Shown here piece after piece: positions 36,826 through 49,667 of a stretch of 64,000 nucleotides of DNA. Position numbers and translations under genes: made by a program. The number at the start of each line of letters is the position of its first letter. The first letter of the stretch is position 1. Under the pieces are notes generated by a model that was not told the DNA's origin, did not search any database, and worked only from the letters and a program-made list of their open reading frames with translations. The stretch comes from Paraspadella gotoi (Eukaryota; Chaetognatha), in assembly GCA_051294375.1 (NCBI GenBank), contig CM119264.1:28686696-28750695 (forward strand), read 5' to 3'.

Positions 36826-38514
36826 CGGGGCGAAGAAAATGGGAATCGCGCGTAAGAAACTCGACGAATTATGTTTTTGTCGGTGCGTCAGTCCATCAGT
36901 CCATCAGTCCATCAGTCAGTCTGCGGGTTTGTTGGTCATTGACTCAATTGAGTGTCAATTATTTATTTAGTCGGTCTAATTTTTGTTGTGATAAAACTAA
37001 GTATGACATAAAACAAATTTTTCTACTTACGTAAATTAAAATAATAACATTTTTTTTTATTAAAGAGTAAAGATTAATGAAAGAGAAAGAGAAAAAATAG
37101 TCGGAAAAGAGTTCACGCGCGTTTCACGGTGAAAAGGAGAGGGGATTCCTTCGGTTCACGGGCAGGGGTTAATAAGCTTCCCGCTGAGTTTCTAGCGCAG
37201 ACATCACGTCGAGTGAATCAACGTCTTTGACTTAATGCCGCCTTAAGGAGGAACAGCGGATGTAGTGCAACTTGACGGCTGCTTAATATTTCAACTTTTA
37301 TCTTTTTCTTAAACCTCAAAAAATATTTTCTTCGTTGATAATTACCGCATATTGATAATGATAAAATAGCCAGAGTTGCCAAATTTACGAAGTAGTAGTT
37401 TCACAGTGCGGGCGTCGCCGTTTTCGGACGGCTAATTTAGAGGAAGGAATAAACGATATTCATGTAACGAGCTTCGGCTGCAGCGTCGGCAGCAGCGGCG
37501 GCTGCGGCAGCGACGTCCATATTTTGGGATGAGTTTGGCGATAACCAGCGTTTATGAATTGTAAAAGAAGCTCGTATCAATAAATCGAAGACCACTTGGA
37601 TATTTGGATACAAAACCGAAGGTTAGATCTTCATCAAATGATATTTTTCATTGGAATTGAGCTAGAGAAGAGATGGTCGCCATGCCACCAACATTAAAAA
37701 CGAATTTCGTTCCAAATCAAAAGGGCACATTGGCTCTAATTAAGGACACCTTGGCCCAATGTCAAGCACTCTTTGGCCTTAGTTAATAGGGCATTTAGGC
37801 CCCCACTTTGGCCCCAAGTCAAAAAGGGCATTTTGGCCCAGGTCGAGACGTTTTCCTTTACGACCTCCGTTTGTGGCAAAGAAACGATTTCGGGTCCATG
37901 AAATCGCGAAGGAAAAAAATCTGACGCTCCCTTGTCCGAACACCATAGTCCGACAACGATACTCCCTTGTCCGAACGCCGTCCTTTTATTTCCCTTTATT
38001 CTACACCGTTTTCCCTTTGTCCTAGACCGTTGTCCTTTGTCCTACTCCTACAACGTCTTACCCTTGTACGACGCCATGCTCTCTGGTCCGTACATTGTTT
38101 CCAGTCGGTCATCCTTTGCCCGACTCAATTGTTATTTGGTCTCTGAATGACCAATTGAAGTCCAAGAAACGAGTCCTATTTAGGGACATCGACCGACGGA
38201 ATTAGGAAATCAGCTTTTTTCTTTTTTTTCTCTTTTTTTTCTCTTTTTTTTCTTTTAGCGTCGTGAACAAGATGATAAGAAAGACTTAATTGGGCAACAT
38301 CTCAGTTGCGAGCGCGAGAGTCAACAATCTTTTTGGACTTTGATTGTAATAATATGTAAATTTAATTAATCGATGCGAAATATTAACAAAGTTTTGAAAA
38401 AGTAAAAAAAAAAAAACATGAAAAAAAGTTCGTTGAAATAAAATTTTAAAATTATTAATACATTTTTTCCCTGTGTTTTGATATTATTTAAAAAATTTTG
38501 CAATTTGGCAATGT

Positions 38515-38815
38515 CCACAATATCCAGTAGATTCAAAATGTATGTATTTTTGTCCCTTTAAACCAGACATTAGAAAATAAAGGAAATGGGACCATGGGGT
38601 AAAGGCTAAGGTCAATTTATTCACTTCCTCCTCCTCATCCTCATCCTCCTCCAGATTTTAATCACCTGAATGTCATTCCAGAATCAAGATCAAGGAGGAA
38701 GAGGAGGAGGAGGAAGAGGATAAATTGACCTTCACCCCATTGTCCCATTCCCTTTATTTTCTTATGTCTGGTTTAAAGGGACAACAATACATCCATTTCA
38801 CATCTACTATGCCCG
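38515..38815. repeat. Inverted repeat, about 120 bp arms
   Basis: ATGTATGTATTTTTGTCCC...AAACCAGACAT...AAATAAAGG...GTCAATTTAT is complementary to ATAAATTGACC...CCTTTATTTT...ATGTCTGGTTT...GGGACAACAATACAT across a ~45 bp centre (about 38650-38693). Likely MITE or foldback relic. Confidence 0.85.
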
Positions 38816-39404
38816 ATGGCCCTAAAAAATGTCCGTCTTATTCTTAAAAAAAAAAGAAAAAAAAAACCATAATTTTTCGCGTCAAAGGTTTAAATTTGTC
38901 TCTTTGACCTCAATTTTCGTGTGAGATTCCAACTAATTCTTCCCGGACACGCCGCTCACTGGTCAGTGGTCACCTCCGCTCGCATTAGGCCGCGCCCATT
39001 TTTTTTTCGAACGTGACGCTATTTTTGTTCTGCTTAAAAGCTATTATTGGGTCGTTAAAGGCAAAGGCCTAAACGAGTCAAAAATACCTTTCTATTTTAG
39101 GGCGAGAAATAGAAAAAGAAAAAAATAGAGGGAAAACGAAAAATAGTTTGCCTAAAACTAGTAAAAGCTAAACTAAGTGAACTTAAAAAGCTAAAACATT
39201 TCGATTAAGAGATCAAGAAGCTAAATTTTTACAACAAATTCTAAATGCCATAGATCCGAGAAAAAAAAATCTTTCAAATGAAAAAAAAGGCCACCATAAT
39301 TTAAAAAAAAAAGCCAAAAAACAGAAAAATTTCCTCCGCCCCCACCCCCGCAAAAAAGGGGTGCAAAAAAATGAATTGAGGCTCATTTCCGCGTTGGATC
39401 ATCA

Positions 39405-39405
39405 A

Positions 39406-39500
<95 letters not shown>
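39405..39500. repeat. (GTC)n microsatellite
   Basis: About 30 uninterrupted CGT units. Confidence 0.95.
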
Positions 39501-39664
39501 TCAATCAAGAAATCTTTCTACTTCGTCGCAAAACTTCTCCTATTTTTTTTTCGACCTGAAATTCTATAATTCACTTTGTCGGTCTGTCGGTCTCAAACAA
39601 AAATCTTGTAAGTTACTTAGATCATGTCAGAACATCGAATTATGATAAATTATGCCAAAAAAAT

Positions 39665-39985
39665 TGATTTCCGTTCATCCGTCCATCTTACCGTCCGTCC
39701 ATCTGTCCATCCTACCTTAGCTTTGAACGCCAATCACTCATGAGTGGATCAGGCAATTGACATAGAATTTTGTATGTGGGTGAAGAAGTCTGTTATTGAG
39801 CTGGAAATAAAGTATCAATGGAAAAAATAAAAAAATATATTTCCCTATTAAAATTGATTTTTTTTCTTTTGAGACAGAGGTAACTAAGGTTGAAAAAACT
39901 ATTTGTTATAAATATTGATAATAAATTATCTTAAAAATCATCGTAGGCAGATCCGGCATTGTTTGTTCAAACTTGTTTTAAAAAA
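39665..39985 (+). repeat. Dispersed repeat, copy 2
   Basis: Matches 9455-9880 at CCTTAGCTTT, ATGAGTGGATCAG, ATTTTGTATG and GCAGATCCGGCATTGTT. Confidence 0.7.
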
Positions 39986-40930
39986 TAATATGTTTGCTGG
40001 ATTCAATGCTGTTTTAATGAACTTTTTTTTATTGAAATTCTATCGTGAAAGAAGCCAATTTGCCAATTTTCGATGTCATCTCGAATAACAAAATTATTCG
40101 TTTCTCTTTATTAATTTTTTTCCCCTTTTATATTTTTAAGTTCGATCCATTAACCCCCTACCCTTTCCCCCCCCCCTCCCCCCGTGTGAAGTACATAAGA
40201 GGAAAATCATTGGTAATGATGTCTACGGTTCATCGGTGAGACAAATGGTCAATGCAACGACCCAATGGTCATGAAACCTGCGACAAATCGACTTACTTTT
40301 TATTCCTCCATATTAACCCCTGTCGGTTTCTCAGTCCTTCTGCGAGGCTCTTACCGATAAGACCTCGGTTCCAAAAATAGTAACCGGGGATAAATGAGCT
40401 CAGTTAACCCACGGATTAACTCACGGATTAGAAAAGAGGTAAGCGATACAGTCATGTGCAAAAAAACTGCGCCATTTTATTTCAAACTTTAAAAAACATC
40501 TCATATACTTAATTTTTAAAAAAATTAATAAAAGTTTATTAAAAGATGATAAGTTTGGCATTAATCTTATTAAAATCGGGCCATCCATTTAGGAGCAGTA
40601 ATTTTTTTAAAATAAAATACTTTACCGCAATGCTAAACGTAAAAGTATTTGAAGTAGATTAAAAATGGATAAAAATTACTTGATAACTGGATTACCCCGC
40701 ATCCCTAAATATTAATCTTTTTATTTTTCTTATATAATTTTTAAAGATATTTTTATGGAGCATCTGGAATTTAAAGTGATAAAGTGGCACGTTTTTTTAC
40801 ACATGAGTGTCGATACACGAAGAAAATAATATTATTTTGTTTCTTGTAAAAAATAGTCAAAAATATTTGAAAAAGAAACGATTTAAGTATTTTTTAAGCA
40901 TGTTAACCATCTCAGTTTATATATATAAAC

Positions 40931-41056
40931 TTAGAGGAAAGAAATAATAATTTGTTTTCAAAGCGCTGATGAAAACTTGTAATCATAAAGTCGAAATATG
41001 TCCTATTGAATAAAAACTATCGTTGTTGAAAGTAAATTATTATTTCTTTCCTCTAA
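40931..41056. repeat. Inverted repeat with 23 bp perfect arms
   Basis: Arm 40931-40953 is exactly complementary to 41034-41056. The 80 bp between contains CTGATGA ... GTCGAAA ... TATGTC, a decayed hammerhead-like core. Confidence 0.9.
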
Positions 41057-41544
41057 TCTCAAACACAACGAATTGAAAGAAAATTATACAATATATCAAC
41101 TTATAACAACCAAGAAATGTAATCAACGAGGTTTTGGCAACGACGAGAAAAGACGGGGATCTTTGCAGAATGCCAATGAAGGTTCACCAATCTCCATTGC
41201 ATACCGTCTTGGCGACCGGAGCGATTCAACGAGTTTCTTTCGGCCTTTTCGGGGTCACATCACATTTTTCTTCCCCTGATGCTTAAAAAAACTCAATAAA
41301 AAAATGAGCCGGAATTTTTCCGAAAAAGAAAATGCGAATAATAAATATTAATACAATGTTCCTAACATTACATTCGCTACTAATGTCTTCGCAGTTCACG
41401 AGCTTTTCTCTCTTACTAATTCTTTCTTCTTGCTTTATTCTTAGTCGATCCTTAAAAAATTTACTCAGATGGAAGACACACTGAAATCGGCCACTTTCTG
41501 GTGGTCTATCACCACAGATGATTAAAGCTGTTTCTTTCGCACGC

Positions 41545-41765
41545 CGTCAGTGGCTCAGTGGACTAATGCACATCGCAATGTGCGTCCCTGGTTCGAGCGC
41601 CTGAGGTTTCATGTTAAAAGTGGGATGGACCGGGTAACCCCGCCTGTAGGCAATGGGCCTACTGCCAGATCAAAGCTCTGGACTACATGAACATGCTGTC
41701 TCGCTGTTGCACGAGGTGAACCGCTGTGGGTGGGCGCCCAGTAAAACCAGCCTCTCAATGTAGCC
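41545..41765 (+). mobile_element. tRNA-derived SINE, family 1
   Basis: TGGCTCAGTGGACTAATGC (A-box region) then CCTGGTTCGAGC (B box) about 35 bp later, followed by a tRNA-unrelated body ending AGTAAAACCAGCCTC. Other copies at 41990-42210, 45785-45995 and 46230-46445. Confidence 0.85.
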
Positions 41766-41989
41766 CGACGTGATACGAACCGCACCAACCGGCATGATAA
41801 TACTCTCTGCCCTGATGTGGTTTGAGCTACACAGCTGCCACTCAAAGCAAGGCCACCAGAATGAAAGAGAGTTTCAGCGGAGAGACATGCGCTTCATCCC
41901 CCTGCTTCGTACTCTCATATGCGAGAGTCCTGGGGGTGGCTGTCTGGTGGTCCTATCACCACAGAATGGATTAAAGCTGTTTCTTTTGC

Positions 41990-42210
41990 AGCGCCTCAGT
42001 GCTCAGTGGACTAATGCACCATCCCAATGTGCGTCCCTGGTTCGAGCCCTGAGGTTGTCATGTAGAAAGTGGGATGGACCGGGTAACCCGCCTGTAGGCA
42101 TGGGCCTACTGCCAGATCCAAAGCTCTGGACTACATGACATGCTGTCTCGCTGTCGCCACGAGGTGACACCGCTGTGGGTGTGGCGCCCAGTAAAACCAG
42201 CCTCTTCAAA
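41990..42210 (+). mobile_element. tRNA-derived SINE, family 1
   Basis: Second copy within duplicated block A: GCTCAGTGGACTAATGCACC and CTGGTTCGAGCCC are intact. Confidence 0.85.
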
Positions 42211-42807
42211 CTTCACCCCTTTTTTTTCCGACTCCTCTATCACCGTGGCTATTGTAATATTATGTCGAACACTCCCCACTTTCGCTCCTCAATTTCTTCT
42301 TTTTTCCGTTTCTCACGACCATCTACTGCTTCCGCTTCTCCCGCTCCTCGCTTCCATTGACCCGAACTCACTTTGATCAGGAAGCGACTCCTCCAGACAT
42401 TCCGGTCCTTCGCTGTAGAAGAGGAAAACCATCGCCCGATTCGGTGAACCTGGAAAAGGAGGAAGGGAGGAAAGGAGAATGGAGGAAAGGAATGAAAATG
42501 AAAAGGAAGTTGGAGGAAAGAAAAGAGGAAGAGAAGGAAAAGAAGAAAGAAGAGAAAAGAAAACGGGGAAAGTTTAATGAAAAAGAGAGAAAGGAATTCA
42601 GGATATAAAAAAAAAGATAAATGGAAAGAAAATAAGGAGAGAATAAAAGATTGAAAAAGCGCAAGAGAAAATTAACTTTCAAGAATTGAGTACGTGTTGT
42701 CAATAATATAGGGACAGACGGAACGAAGACGAATTTTCCATATTCGGTTGCGCCAACTCAGATTCAAATCCTAAAAAAAATCTTATGAGTTTCATTTTTT
42801 TTGGCCG

Positions 42808-42995
42808 NNNNNNNNNNNNNNNNNNNNNNNNNNNNNNNNNNNNNNNNNNNNNNNNNNNNNNNNNNNNNNNNNNNNNNNNNNNNNNNNNNNNNNNNNNNNN
42901 NNNNNNNNNNNNNNNNNNNNNNNNNNNNNNNNNNNNNNNNNNNNNNNNNNNNNNNNNNNNNNNNNNNNNNNNNNNNNNNNNNNNNNNNNNNNNNN
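42808..42995. other. Assembly gap (188 N)
   Basis: Run of N followed by a (GA)n tract; copy B reads through the same position at about 47083-47125. Confidence 1.
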
Positions 42996-43032
<37 letters not shown>

Positions 43033-43315
43033 ATTTCAATTTTAAAGAAAGAAATTGAAAAGAGGCAAAGCCTAAAGAAAATAATGAAAAAAAGGAAAAA
43101 ATTTATAGAAAAGAAGTTGAAGAGAGAATTATGGCTTCCGTCGTGGAAACACGGATCTATTTCTTAGAAATAATAAAAAAAGGATCCATTTCTGAGAAAT
43201 AAATAAAACAGGGGGAAAGCGACGGCGAAAGACGACGACGACGACGACGACGACGACGACTATGACGAAGAAGTTGGGAAGATTGATCACGTGGTTTCGA
43301 AGTGAACATGATGAC

Positions 43316-43347
<32 letters not shown>

Positions 43348-43799
43348 NNNNNNNNNNNNNNNNNNNNNNNNNNNNNNNNNNNNNNNNNNNNNNNNNNNNN
43401 NNNNNNNNNNNNNNNNNNNNNNNNNNNNNNNNNNNNNNNNNNNNNNNNNNNNNNNNNNNNNNNNNNNNNNNNNNNNNNNNNNNNNNNNNNNNNNNNNNNN
43501 NNNNNNNNNNNNNNNNNNNNNNNNNNNNNNNNNNNNNNNNNNNNNNNNNNNNNNNNNNNNNNNNNNNNNNNNNNNNNNNNNNNNNNNNNNNNNNNNNNNN
43601 NNNNNNNNNNNNNNNNNNNNNNNNNNNNNNNNNNNNNNNNNNNNNNNNNNNNNNNNNNNNNNNNNNNNNNNNNNNNNNNNNNNNNNNNNNNNNNNNNNNN
43701 NNNNNNNNNNNNNNNNNNNNNNNNNNNNNNNNNNNNNNNNNNNNNNNNNNNNNNNNNNNNNNNNNNNNNNNNNNNNNNNNNNNNNNNNNNNNNNNNNNN
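43348..43799. other. Assembly gap (452 N)
   Basis: Run of N inside an (ATG)n microsatellite; copy B spans it at about 47510-47888. Confidence 1.
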
Positions 43800-44976
43800 A
43801 CACAAAGAAAAATTATATGATTTCAAAGGAAAAAACACAACAGTCACCGCCGCTTTTTATTTAGTTTCATAATAAGATTGTTATAATTTTAATCTCAACC
43901 CAATATAGTTTATTTTCGGATTCCGTTTCCATTCGAGTTTAGTTTATTTTAATTTTTTAAAATGATTTTGATAAAACTGCTCGGATCATAATTGGCTTTC
44001 TTCGGACGTGCGGCAGCCGCGAGCGAGCGAGAATAAAAAAAATTGTAAAGAACGAAATAAATACATAATAGACTAAATAGTTTATTAGACTATTATTTTA
44101 TTTATTTCTCTTACGTCAACTGGGCGGGCGGGGAACTAAAATAAACTTGAAACAAAAAAACCGCGAGAGAAAAGAAAACAAAAAACAAATGATGAGAATA
44201 AAAATATTCAGAGCGGAAAAAACAAAGATGGAGACTTTGATCTTTTGATGGAATATAAAAACAAATGAACATCTGAGGCAAAAAAATGATTTAAGTGTTT
44301 AGGAAAAGGCAGAAGGAAAAACGCAACAACATAGAATGGGAGACCTTGACATCGAGGGCAATTAGTAAGAGAGAGAGAGAGAGAGAGAGAGAACAAGCTG
44401 GCTTAACAAACTCATTTCCACGTCCTATTCCCAGCCCTTTTCTTTTGCCAGAAGACCCTGAACCCTTTGGCGAGACTTTACATATTATTGAGAGCTTGGA
44501 GTAAAAGTCGACTTCAACTCCTCGGCAATCATTCTGCTTCTTTTGTATACATAGAAAACCCATATACCGATTCAAAATCTCTTTTCTAATCTCCCTTTTG
44601 AACGTTTTTGCGTCTTTTTTAACTTTTAATTCTTTCGTATTTTGAAAGACCATTAACATCCTTTTCTTATGTTTACCTTTTATTAATATTTATTAGAATT
44701 CCTCTCGGTGTAGTGTAAAAACTAATTCTCGTTCACTTTGCTTTTTAATCTTCCCTTTCATAATTTTATTCCCTAACTTTTCATGGGGTTACTTTCCAAT
44801 AGTTTACCCAGATATTGCGGATATAGCTCATCTCCACACCATCGAAAGATCTATCCTATAACCCACAACACCTATACGCTCATTCTTTCTCTACTTCACT
44901 CGATCCTTTTGACCCTCATCTCCTCGTCCTCTCTCTCTCTCTTCTCTCTTCTTCTCTCTCTCTCTCTTCATTCCTC

Positions 44977-45001
44977 NNNNNNNNNNNNNNNNNNNNNNNN
45001 N
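44977..45001. other. Assembly gap (25 N)
   Basis: 25 N between CT- and GA-rich repeats; likely a placeholder of unknown size. Confidence 1.
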
Positions 45002-45387
45002 GAGAGAGAGAGAGACAGAGATGAAGGTTCAAGGAATCGGTGAAGAGGAAAATGACTTGTTTGGTATTTGAGTGAAAGCAGACGAAGGAACATGGAAGTA
45101 AAGAGGGAAAATTAAAAGTTAAAACAAAAATTTTAAACAAAAATTTTAAATATTAAAATAAACAAAGAAAATTTATTTTTAAAATAGAAATTAAAAGTTA
45201 AAAAAGAGCAAAATTAAAAGACAAAAACGAGTTCAGTTAAAGATAGAATTGGTTTCCGTTGCAGTCGACTTCTCCACTTTAAAATATTTTCCTCAAAGGT
45301 TCAGGTTCTGCAGAAAGAGCTGATGGCTGGAAATGAGGTAAACAGCTTTGTTTTCTTTTCGCTTCGGAACATAAATGAAACGTTTGA

Positions 45388-45412
45388 NNNNNNNNNNNNN
45401 NNNNNNNNNNNN
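45388..45412. other. Assembly gap (25 N) at the duplication junction
   Basis: 25 N exactly where copy A ends and copy B begins. Confidence 1.
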
Positions 45413-45784
45413 AGAAGAGATTGAAGGTTCACCAATCTTCCATTGCATACCGTCTTGGCGACGGAGCGATTCAACGAGTTTCTTTCGGCCTTTTCGGGTC
45501 ACATCACATTTTTCTTCCCCTGATGCTTAAAAAAACTCAATAAAATGAGCGGAATTTTCGATAAAGAAAATGCGATAATAATATTAATACAATGTTCCTA
45601 ACATTAACATTCGCTACTAATGTCTTCGCAGTTCACGAGTCTTTTCTCTCTTACTAATTTCTTTTCTTGCTTTATTCTTAGTCGAATCCTTAAAAAATTA
45701 CTCAGATTGGCGAGACACACTGAAATCGGCCACTTTCTGGTGGTCCTATCAACCACAGATGGATTAAAGCTGTTTCTTTCGCAG

Positions 45785-45995
45785 CGCCCAGTGGCTCAGT
45801 GGACTAATGCACCATCCCAATGTGGTCCTGGTTCGAGCCCTGAGGTTGTCATGTAGAAAGTGGATGGACCGGGTAACCGCCTGTAGCATGGGCCTACTGC
45901 CAGATCCAAAGCTCTGGACTACATGAACATGCTGTCTCGCTGTTGCCACGAGGTGACACCGCTGTGGGTGTGGCGCCCAGTAAAACCAGCCTCTT
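45785..45995 (+). mobile_element. tRNA-derived SINE, family 1
   Basis: Counterpart of 41545-41765 in block B, with CAGTGGCTCAGTGGACTAAT and CTGGTTCGAGCCC. Confidence 0.85.
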
Positions 45996-46229
45996 CAATG
46001 GTGAGCCCGACGTGATACGAACCGCACCAACCGGGCATGATAATACTCCTCTGCCTTGATGTGGTTGAGCTACACAGCTGCCACTCAAAGCAAGGCCACC
46101 AGAATGAAGAGAGGTTCAGCGGAGAGACATGCGCTTCATCCCCGCTCTCGTACCTCATATGCGAGAGTCCTGGGGGTGGCTGTTCTGGTGGTCCTATCAC
46201 CACGATGGAATTAAAGCTGTTTCTTTTGC

Positions 46230-46445
46230 AGGCCTCATGGCTCAGTGGACTAATGCACCATCCCAATGTGCGTCCCTGGTTCGAGCCCTGAGGTTGTCAT
46301 GTAGAAAGTGGGATGGACCGGTACCCGCCTGTAGGCATGGCCTACTGCCAGATCAAAGCTCTGGACACATGAACATGCTGTCTCGCTGTCGCCACGAGGT
46401 GACACCCGCTGTGGGTGTGGCGCCAGTAAACCAGCCTCTTCAAAC
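46230..46445 (+). mobile_element. tRNA-derived SINE, family 1
   Basis: Counterpart of 41990-42210 in block B, with ATGGCTCAGTGGACTAATGC and CTGGTTCGAGCCC. Confidence 0.85.
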
Positions 46446-47134
46446 TTCACCCTTTTTTTTCCGACTCCTCTATCACCGTGGCTATTTATATTATGTCGAA
46501 CACTCCCCACTTTCGCTCCTCAATTTCTTCTTTTTTCGTTTCTCACGACCATCTACTGCTTCGCTTCTCCGCTCTCGCTTCCATGACCCGAACTCACTTG
46601 ATCAGGAAGCGACTCTACCAGACATTCCGGTCCTTCCGCTTGTAGAGAGGAAAACCATCGCCCGATTCGGTGAACCTGGAAAAGGAGGAAGGGAGGAAAG
46701 GAGAATGGAGGAAAGGAATGAAAATGAAAAGGAAGTTGGAGGAAAGAAAAAGAGGAAGAGAAGGAAAGAAGAAAGAAGAGAAAAGAAAACGGGGAAGTTT
46801 AATGAAAAGAGAGAGAAGGAATTCAGGATATAAAAAAAAAAGAATAATGGAAAGAAAATAAGGAGAGATAAAAGATTGAAAAGCGCAAAGAAATTAACTT
46901 TCAAGAATTGAGTAGTGTTGTCATAAATATAGGGACAGACGAAGAGAAGAAGAACACTATTACCCATTTTCCAGACATTAGCACCTGTCACGGTGTATTC
47001 AAGTGTCAATATATAGAAGAAGATCGAACAGATTTATATGTCAATAATCAAATCCTATCTATGAGTTTTCTTTTTTTTGGCCGGTGAGGATGGATCAGAA
47101 AAGTCAAAAACACGCGTGGGCATACAGTAGGAAT

Positions 47135-47191
<57 letters not shown>

Positions 47192-47763
47192 AAAAGAGCA
47201 TTTCAATTTTAAAGAAAGAAAAATTGAAAAGAGGCAAAAGCCTAAAGAAAATAATGAAAAAAGAAAAAAAATTTTATAGAAAAGAAGTTGAAGAGAGAAT
47301 TATGGCTTCCGTCGTGGAAACACGGATTCTATTTCTTAGAAATAATAAAAAAGGATCCATTTCTGAGAAATAAATAAAACAGGGGGAAAGCGACGGCGAA
47401 AAGAGACCGACGACGACGACGACGACGACGCTATGACGAAAGAAGTTTGGGAAGATTGATCACGTGGTTTCGAAGTGAACATAGATGACGATGGATGATG
47501 ATGATGATGATGATGATGATTGATGATAGATGATGATGATGATGAGATAATGAGGAACGAGATTTGCCGGCGGGACTGATTAGTTAAATGAAGTTGTTTA
47601 TAGGTATTGATGACTTATAATTTTAAAAAATGGATATCGATGTATCACTATTGAAAGTTTTCTCGGCTATTTTACAATTAATTACTAAGAGAGAAAAAAA
47701 TATGGAGAGAGAAGGAAGAGAAAGAGATTATATGCAAAAAGATAGGACGGAGAGAGAGAGAGC

Positions 47764-47843
<80 letters not shown>

Positions 47844-48446
47844 AAAAACGATTGTCTTTAAAATAGTTCGATTGAGTTATTTTTTAAGAACACAAAGAAA
47901 ATTATATGATTTCAAAGGAAAACACAACAGTCACGCCGTTTTATTAGTTTCATAATAAGATTGTTATAATTTTTATCTCAACCCAATATAAGTTTATTTC
48001 GGATTCCGTTTCCTTAGTTTAGTTTATTTTATTTTTAAATGATTTTGATAAAACTGCTCGGATCATAATTGGCTTTCTTCGGACGTGCGGCAGCCGCGAG
48101 CGAGCGAGAATAAAAAAAATTGTAAAGAACGAAATAAATACATAATAGACTAAATAGTTTATTAGACTATTATTTTATTTATTTCTCTTACGTCAACTGG
48201 GCGGGCGGGAACTAAAATAAACTTGAAAAACAAAAAAACCGCGAGAGAAAAAGAAACAAAAAAACAAATGATGAGAATTAAAAATATTCAGAGCGGAAAA
48301 AACAAAGATGGAGACTTTGATCTTTGATGGATATAAAAAACAAATGACATCTGAGGCAAAAAATGATTTAAGTGTTTAGGAAAAGGCAGAAGGAAAACGA
48401 ACAACATAGAATGGGGAGCCTTGACATCGAGGGCAATTAGTAAGAG

Positions 48447-48528
<82 letters not shown>

Positions 48529-48957
48529 AGAGAGAAAGAGAGAGAGAGACAGAGATTGAAGGTTCAAGGAATCGGTGAAGAGGAAAATGACTTGTTTGGT
48601 ATTTGAGTGAAAGCAAGACGAAGGAACATGGAAGTAAAGAGGGAAAATTAAAAGTTAAAACAAAAATTTTTAAACAAAAATTTTAAATATTAAATAACAA
48701 AGAAAATGTTATTTTTAAAAATAGAAATTAAAAGTTAAAAAAGAGCAAATTAAAAGACAAAGAAAACAAGAGTTCAGTTAAGATAGAATTGGTTTCCGTT
48801 GCAGTCGACTTCTGCCACTTTAAAATATTTTCCTCAAAGGTTCAGGTTCTGCAGAAAAGAGCTGATGGCTGGAAATGAGGTAAACAGCTTTGTTTTCTTT
48901 GCTTCGGAACATAAATGAAACGTTTGAACGATAAAACATCACAAAAAACATCTGCGA

Positions 48958-48958
48958 T

Positions 48959-49040
<82 letters not shown>

Positions 49041-49090
49041 ATTAAAGAATAAATCAACGGGTGGGAGAGACAGAGAGAAAATAGGGAAAG

Positions 49091-49125
<35 letters not shown>

Positions 49126-49190
49126 AAAGAAAGAAAGGAAGAAAGAAAAAGAAAAGAAAGAAAGAAAGAAAGAAAGAAAGAAAAGAGAGA
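48958..49190. repeat. (GA)n then (GAAA)n microsatellites
   Basis: GA run at 48958-49041 and GAAA array at about 49093-49185. Confidence 0.9.
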
Positions 49191-49201
49191 TAAAAAGTTG
49201 T

Positions 49202-49423
49202 TTAAAAAAAAGAAAGAAAAAAGTTGGACGCGTTTGATTTTTTCTCGCGACTTTCAACTTCGACGCGAACTCGAGAGACGGCGCTTCTGATCTTCGTTTC
49301 ATATCGTCGTCGTGTCGTCGTCATCGTCGCCGCCGTTATTTCTTTCTTTTCAAACTCGCGCGGCGCCTCGTCACGTTTCGTGGGCGTCGCGGCGTTGTCG
49401 TCCCACCGATCGGCGTCCTTCAT
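49202..49423 (-). other. GC-rich patch, possible exon or promoter
   Basis: A minus-strand frame starting at 49423 (MKDADRWDDNAATPTKRDEA) is richer in GC and CpG than its surroundings and runs into a microsatellite. No splice partner or homology is seen. It could be an isolated 5' exon, a promoter patch, or chance. Confidence 0.2.
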
Positions 49424-49667
49424 TGAACGCGATTTACTAAATATTTAATAAATTTAATAAATAAATTAAACTTGACTAAAGATCTTGATTGGTGAAACCG
49501 GTGCTGAGGTTTTCTTTATACGCTATGCATTAGGCGCACCAAGTTTAGAGAGAATGATCGTAATGAATTGATTAAGTTGAAGTGAAGAGAGAAAATATTG
49601 TTTTAAAAATTATTTACGTAGCATATGTAACTTAATGCATTCCGTGTAACTTAATGTCCCTGCTAAC

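Larger units (their letters stand above)
35219..41179. other. Gene-poor repeat region
   Basis: No gene I can support. A GC-rich patch at about 35400-35590 could be promoter or 5' exon sequence of the GPCR (a minus-strand frame begins MASVSLSLHHRHFH), but it has no signal peptide and no fitting splice phase. An Ala-coding GCN run at about 37470-37520 stands alone. Repeats within are listed separately; 37730-38130 is a loose TCCGA/TTGGCC-word repeat. Confidence 0.6.
41180..45387 (+). repeat. About 4 kb duplicated block, copy A (gapped)
   Basis: Collinear with 45420-48960 from GGTTCACCAATC to GAAACGTTTGA, interrupted by three N runs. It has about 590 bp (44391-44976) absent from copy B. Differences are mostly single-base indels in homopolymers. 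No gene is credible inside. Frames over 42357-42610 are Lys/Glu-rich purine tracts, and the frame at 44391-44505 is not supported by copy B. Confidence 0.9.
45420..48960 (+). repeat. About 4 kb duplicated block, copy B (ungapped)
   Basis: Second copy of 41180-45387. Contains (GA)n at 47126-47188, 47750-47840 and 48444-48520, and (GAC)n/(ATG)n at 47403-47545. No gene. Confidence 0.9.

Noticed and set aside
41545-41620. A tRNA gene from A- and B-box-like sequences
   Set aside because: The cloverleaf arms do not close, and four copies share an unrelated 3' body, so this is a SINE. The same applies to 62700-62780.
42357-42610. Lys/Glu-rich ORF as a gene
   Set aside because: A purine-rich tract. 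The second copy at 46580-46833 shifts frame repeatedly, so the frame is not conserved.
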